From assembly GCA_003566455.1 (NCBI GenBank), contig PXDF01000063.1, positions 1 through 64,000 of the forward strand: a stretch of DNA of 64,000 nucleotides, given 5' to 3'. The notes under the pieces are model-generated. The model saw only the letters and a list, made by a program, of their open reading frames with translations. It was not told the origin of the DNA and did no database searches. The translations under genes and the position numbers were made by a program. The stretch is from Desulfonatronovibrio sp. Its GTDB lineage: Bacteria; Desulfobacterota; Desulfovibrionia; Desulfovibrionales; Desulfonatronovibrionaceae. Of the stretch, positions 61,061-64,000 are shown in pieces. The number at the start of each line of letters is the position of its first letter. Position 1 is the stretch's first letter.

Positions 61061-61092
61061 CACCCCTGCGGAAAAAAGGTCCCGCAGGGGTG
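61061..61092 (-). terminator. Strong stem-loop between substrate-binding-protein gene and permease gene
   Basis: Perfect 11-bp CACCCCTGCGG/CCGCAGGGGTG; T-run on the minus strand; starts directly after the stop codon. Confidence 0.85.
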
Positions 61093-61099
61093 GCAGGAA

Positions 61100-61864
61100 C
61101 TATCTGGGGCTGGGATCCTGGCCAAACCATTTGCGATAGATCTCAGCGTATTCACCTGATTCTACAAGTTGAAGGAAAGCGACATTAACGTCATTTCTGA
61201 GTTTGCTGCCCAGGGGAAAGCCGATGCCGTAGGACTGGGCCTGCATTCTGGGGCCAACAGACTTTACCTGTCCATCTCCGGCAGTTGTAATATAGTAGAG
61301 AACATTGGGGGTGTCATGCATGGCCGCATCAACGCGTCCCGCTCTTAATTCCATGTAGGCAGCCTCAATGTTTGGAAATTTTACTATGTCCGAGGGGTTG
61401 AGGCTGGGAGCGTAGTTGGCGCTGGTGGTACCGGTGCGGACTGCGATACGTTTTCCCTCGATATCTTCAGGTCCTTTAATTTCATCATTGTCAGCCATAA
61501 CCATAATGCTCAGGCCGCTGTCATAATATGGATGAGAAAAGTCCACTACTTTTTCCCGTTCAGCAGTAATTGTAATGCCTGCCAGGGCAGCGTCAACGCT
61601 CCCGGTTTGTAAGGCTGGGACTATTCCGGAAAAGTCCATGGGCTGCAATTTATATTCGACTCCGATTTTCTTTGCAATGGCATCCCAGAGATCAATATCA
61701 AATCCAATATATTTGCCTGTATCAGGATCCCTGAATTCAAAAGGAACAAAAGCGGTATCAACAGCCACGGTCAGCGTTTTAGCATGAGCCGGGCCGGCAA
61801 ACACACCCATGAAAAATAAAAGACAACCAAACAGGATTGCTAAAATACGTTTTTTTGTCATCAC
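61100..61864 (-). CDS. Amino-acid ABC transporter substrate-binding protein
   Basis: Signal peptide; LTVAVDTAFVPFEFRDPDTGKYIGFDIDLWDAIAKKIGVEYKLQPMDFSGIVPALQTGSVDAALAGITITAER. Confidence 0.95.
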   Translation of the reverse strand: MMTKKRILAILFGCLLFFMGVFAGPAHAKTLTVAVDTAFVPFEFRDPDTGKYIGFDIDLWDAIAKKIGVEYKLQPMDFSGIVPALQTGSVDAALAGITITAEREKVVDFSHPYYDSGLSIMVMADNDEIKGPEDIEGKRIAVRTGTTSANYAPSLNPSDIVKFPNIEAAYMELRAGRVDAAMHDTPNVLYYITTAGDGQVKSVGPRMQAQSYGIGFPLGSKLRNDVNVAFLQLVESGEYAEIYRKWFGQDPSPR

Positions 61865-62208
61865 AACCTCCGTAAAAAAGTGAAAATGTTAAGGGTTCAT
61901 TGCTAAAATTGATTAGCCTACAATGATTTCCATGTCAATAAACCGCAAAAAGATGATTTTGGATATTGAAGGTCTTTGGACGGTAAGACCGTTTTAAAAA
62001 GCTTACAACAAGCCTGTTCAATCAGTATTTTTCGGCAAGCTGTCCAAATTAGATTTACTGGGGAAACAATAAAGATATATCCCCTTGAAAAGCTGCTTAA
62101 AATGCTGATGTTTACATTGGGCTGATTTGCCAATAGATTTTATCCAGAAAAAGAACTTTTTTGAAGAAAATAATTAATAGAAAAGATCCCGGTTAAAAAG
62201 AAAAATCA

Positions 62209-63126
62209 ATGTCGGAAAAATTATATGATATTCTGAATGATCTGAAAATCCCAGGAATAGTCAGGCCTGGCCGCAAAAAAAAGTCTGAATGGGAGCTGGT
62301 GCTCATAGCCATGGGTGTGGACTATTCCTGGGGTGAAGAAGGCGAGCTGCTGGTGCCCGCGTCACAGGCGGCCAGGGCTGTGGAAGAAATAAGGCTGTAC
62401 GAAGAGGAAGAGAAAAGGTTTCCTGCTAGCAAAGCCATTCAGGTCCTGCAGCAGCAGAATGTTTACCCCAATCTCTTTGTTCTTTCGCTTTTGCTTCTTT
62501 TTTTCACTGTGGTGAATGAAGGACTGGGCGGTCCAGAGTGGGCCGGTCTTCCTTGGCTGGAGCAGGGCAGGGTGGACGCGGCCAGGATAATGGATGGAGA
62601 AATCTGGCGGACTGTGACCGCCCTGACCCTGCACAGCGACCCGGCCCATGTGCTGGGCAATGTGATTATCGGAGCTCCATTCGTACTGATGGTCTGTTCA
62701 ATGCTGGGCATGGGGATGGGCTGGCTGTGCATAATTATTGCCGGTGCTCTCGGGAATTATATTAATGCCTGGATAATGGCGCCAACACACCTGAGTATAG
62801 GGTTTTCCACCTCAGTATTTGCGGCTGTGGGCATTATGTCCATCAACGCCATAAAACACTCCAGGCTTTCCCTGACCAATGCCGTAGTTCTTGGGCTGGC
62901 TTTGCTCGCTCTTCTGGGGGTAGGAGGTGAAAACACGGACCTGGGCGCTCATTTGTTTGGACTTTTAGCCGGCTTTTTTCTAGGCTGGCTGGTCATGATG
63001 GTCATGGACACGGTTGAAAATATCCAAAAGCTGGATTTTTTATTTGGACTGACCGCTATTCTTCTGGTGGTGGAAAGCTGGCTTATGGCTCTTTTCGGGA
63101 ATGGCCTGCTTGATATACTTTTGTAA
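62209..63126 (+). CDS. Rhomboid family intramembrane serine protease
   Basis: IWRTVTALTLHSDPAHVLGNVIIGAPF, HLSIGFSTSVFAAVGIMS (catalytic Ser), DLGAHLFGLLAGFFLGW (catalytic His). Confidence 0.88.
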   Translation: MSEKLYDILNDLKIPGIVRPGRKKKSEWELVLIAMGVDYSWGEEGELLVPASQAARAVEEIRLYEEEEKRFPASKAIQVLQQQNVYPNLFVLSLLLLFFTVVNEGLGGPEWAGLPWLEQGRVDAARIMDGEIWRTVTALTLHSDPAHVLGNVIIGAPFVLMVCSMLGMGMGWLCIIIAGALGNYINAWIMAPTHLSIGFSTSVFAAVGIMSINAIKHSRLSLTNAVVLGLALLALLGVGGENTDLGAHLFGLLAGFFLGWLVMMVMDTVENIQKLDFLFGLTAILLVVESWLMALFGNGLLDILL

Positions 63127-63175
63127 AGGATTGTGGATCTGGGCAAGAGCAAAGAAAATATAATCCGGAGCTGAG

Positions 63176-64000
63176 TTGGATTCTTTAAGTTCTTCTTATA
63201 AAACCATCTGGAAGCTGGCCTGGCCCCAGGTGCTCATGATGCTCTTTCACTTTCTCATCGGTTTTGTGGATGTGTGGGTGGCGGGCAGGCTTGGCCGCGA
63301 CGTTCAGGCCTGCATGGGAATAATCACCCAGGCCCTTTTCTTTTTTCTGGTGGTGGCCATCGCCCTGGCCAACGGCAGCGTGGCCGCCATCAGCCAGTCA
63401 TTCGGGGCCGGACTGATGCGCAGGGTGCAGAGATATATTGGTCTTGGACTGGAACTGGGCGTTATTCTGGGGATGGTTTTCCTTGTGGTGGGCATGTTAT
63501 TCAGGGACACTTTTCTTGACCTGCTGCAGATTCCTGACGAAATAATGCCCATAGCAGCCTATCTGCTCAAGGTTTATCTTTATGTCCTGCCCGGTTATTA
63601 TCTGCTGATTATCTGCAACGCCTTTTTCCGGGCTCAGAGAAAAGTCATGATCCCCCTTTTTGCCATGATGATAGTCACGGTGGTGAACACATTCGGGGAT
63701 TTTGCCTTTGGACTGGGCATGTGGGGTTTCCCCGCGTTTGGATACAAGGGTCTGGCCTGGAGTACTTTTGCCTCGGTTTTGTGCGGCATGTTTTTTTGTC
63801 TTACAATTCTGCACAGGCAGGGTCTGCTCAAAAGAAAAAGTTTCGCGCCCTGGCGATGGGTTAAAAGAGCCTTTCCATACCTGTTTAAGGTGGCCTGGCC
63901 CGCCGGCCTGATGCAGGTGGTCTGGCATTCCGCGTACATGGTTCTATTCGCCATAACTGCTGCGTTGCCGGTGGGAAGTGTAATAGCACTGGCTGGAATG
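63176..64000 (+). CDS. MATE family efflux transporter, truncated by window end (TTG start proposed)
   Basis: LDSLSSSYKTIWKLAWPQVLMMLFHFLIGFVDVWVAGRLGRDVQACMGIITQALFFFLVVAIALANGSVAAISQSFGAG; GGAG-type RBS before TTG. Confidence 0.85.
   Translation, partial: MDSLSSSYKTIWKLAWPQVLMMLFHFLIGFVDVWVAGRLGRDVQACMGIITQALFFFLVVAIALANGSVAAISQSFGAGLMRRVQRYIGLGLELGVILGMVFLVVGMLFRDTFLDLLQIPDEIMPIAAYLLKVYLYVLPGYYLLIICNAFFRAQRKVMIPLFAMMIVTVVNTFGDFAFGLGMWGFPAFGYKGLAWSTFASVLCGMFFCLTILHRQGLLKRKSFAPWRWVKRAFPYLFKVAWPAGLMQVVWHSAYMVLFAITAALPVGSVIALAGM

Noticed and set aside
61971-61990. GGTCTT...AAGACC hairpin
   Set aside because: Only a 6-bp stem, in a divergent region where no transcript is expected to end; likely chance.

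Overview
This 64 kb window looks like an ordinary, gene-dense bacterial chromosome segment. Protein content suggests a sulfate-reducing, Desulfovibrionales-like deltaproteobacterium; that lineage call is inference. No rRNA, CRISPR array, prophage or intact transposase was seen. Main blocks: a Feo iron-uptake operon (feoA-feoB-feoA-small Cys-rich protein) with a Fur-box-like palindrome; a branched-chain amino-acid ABC operon (livKHMGF order on the minus strand); hypF, and separately hypCDE; tgt and typA; the transcription/translation operon rimP-nusA-ylxR-infB-DUF503-rbfA-nrnA-truB-rpsO-pnp; ddl-waaA-kdsB-carA; gltX; an FTR-like/glutaredoxin pair; panB and dtd; an AsmA/DUF4139 pair; a second amino-acid ABC operon followed closely by a REC-GGDEF gene; a rhomboid protease; and a partial MATE transporter. 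Two tRNAs are present (initiator Met-CAU and Gly-CCC), with several clear stem-loop terminators or attenuators. Points most worth a second look: a small bacterial CULT-domain (cereblon-like) protein; a 1050-aa protein joining a degenerate PHP-like region to a multi-pass membrane region; an internally deleted archaeal-type phosphoglycerate mutase; strong hairpins directly after both ABC solute-binding-protein genes; and an amino-acid ABC operon apparently co-transcribed with a diguanylate cyclase. All calls come from reading the sequence; no database search was run.
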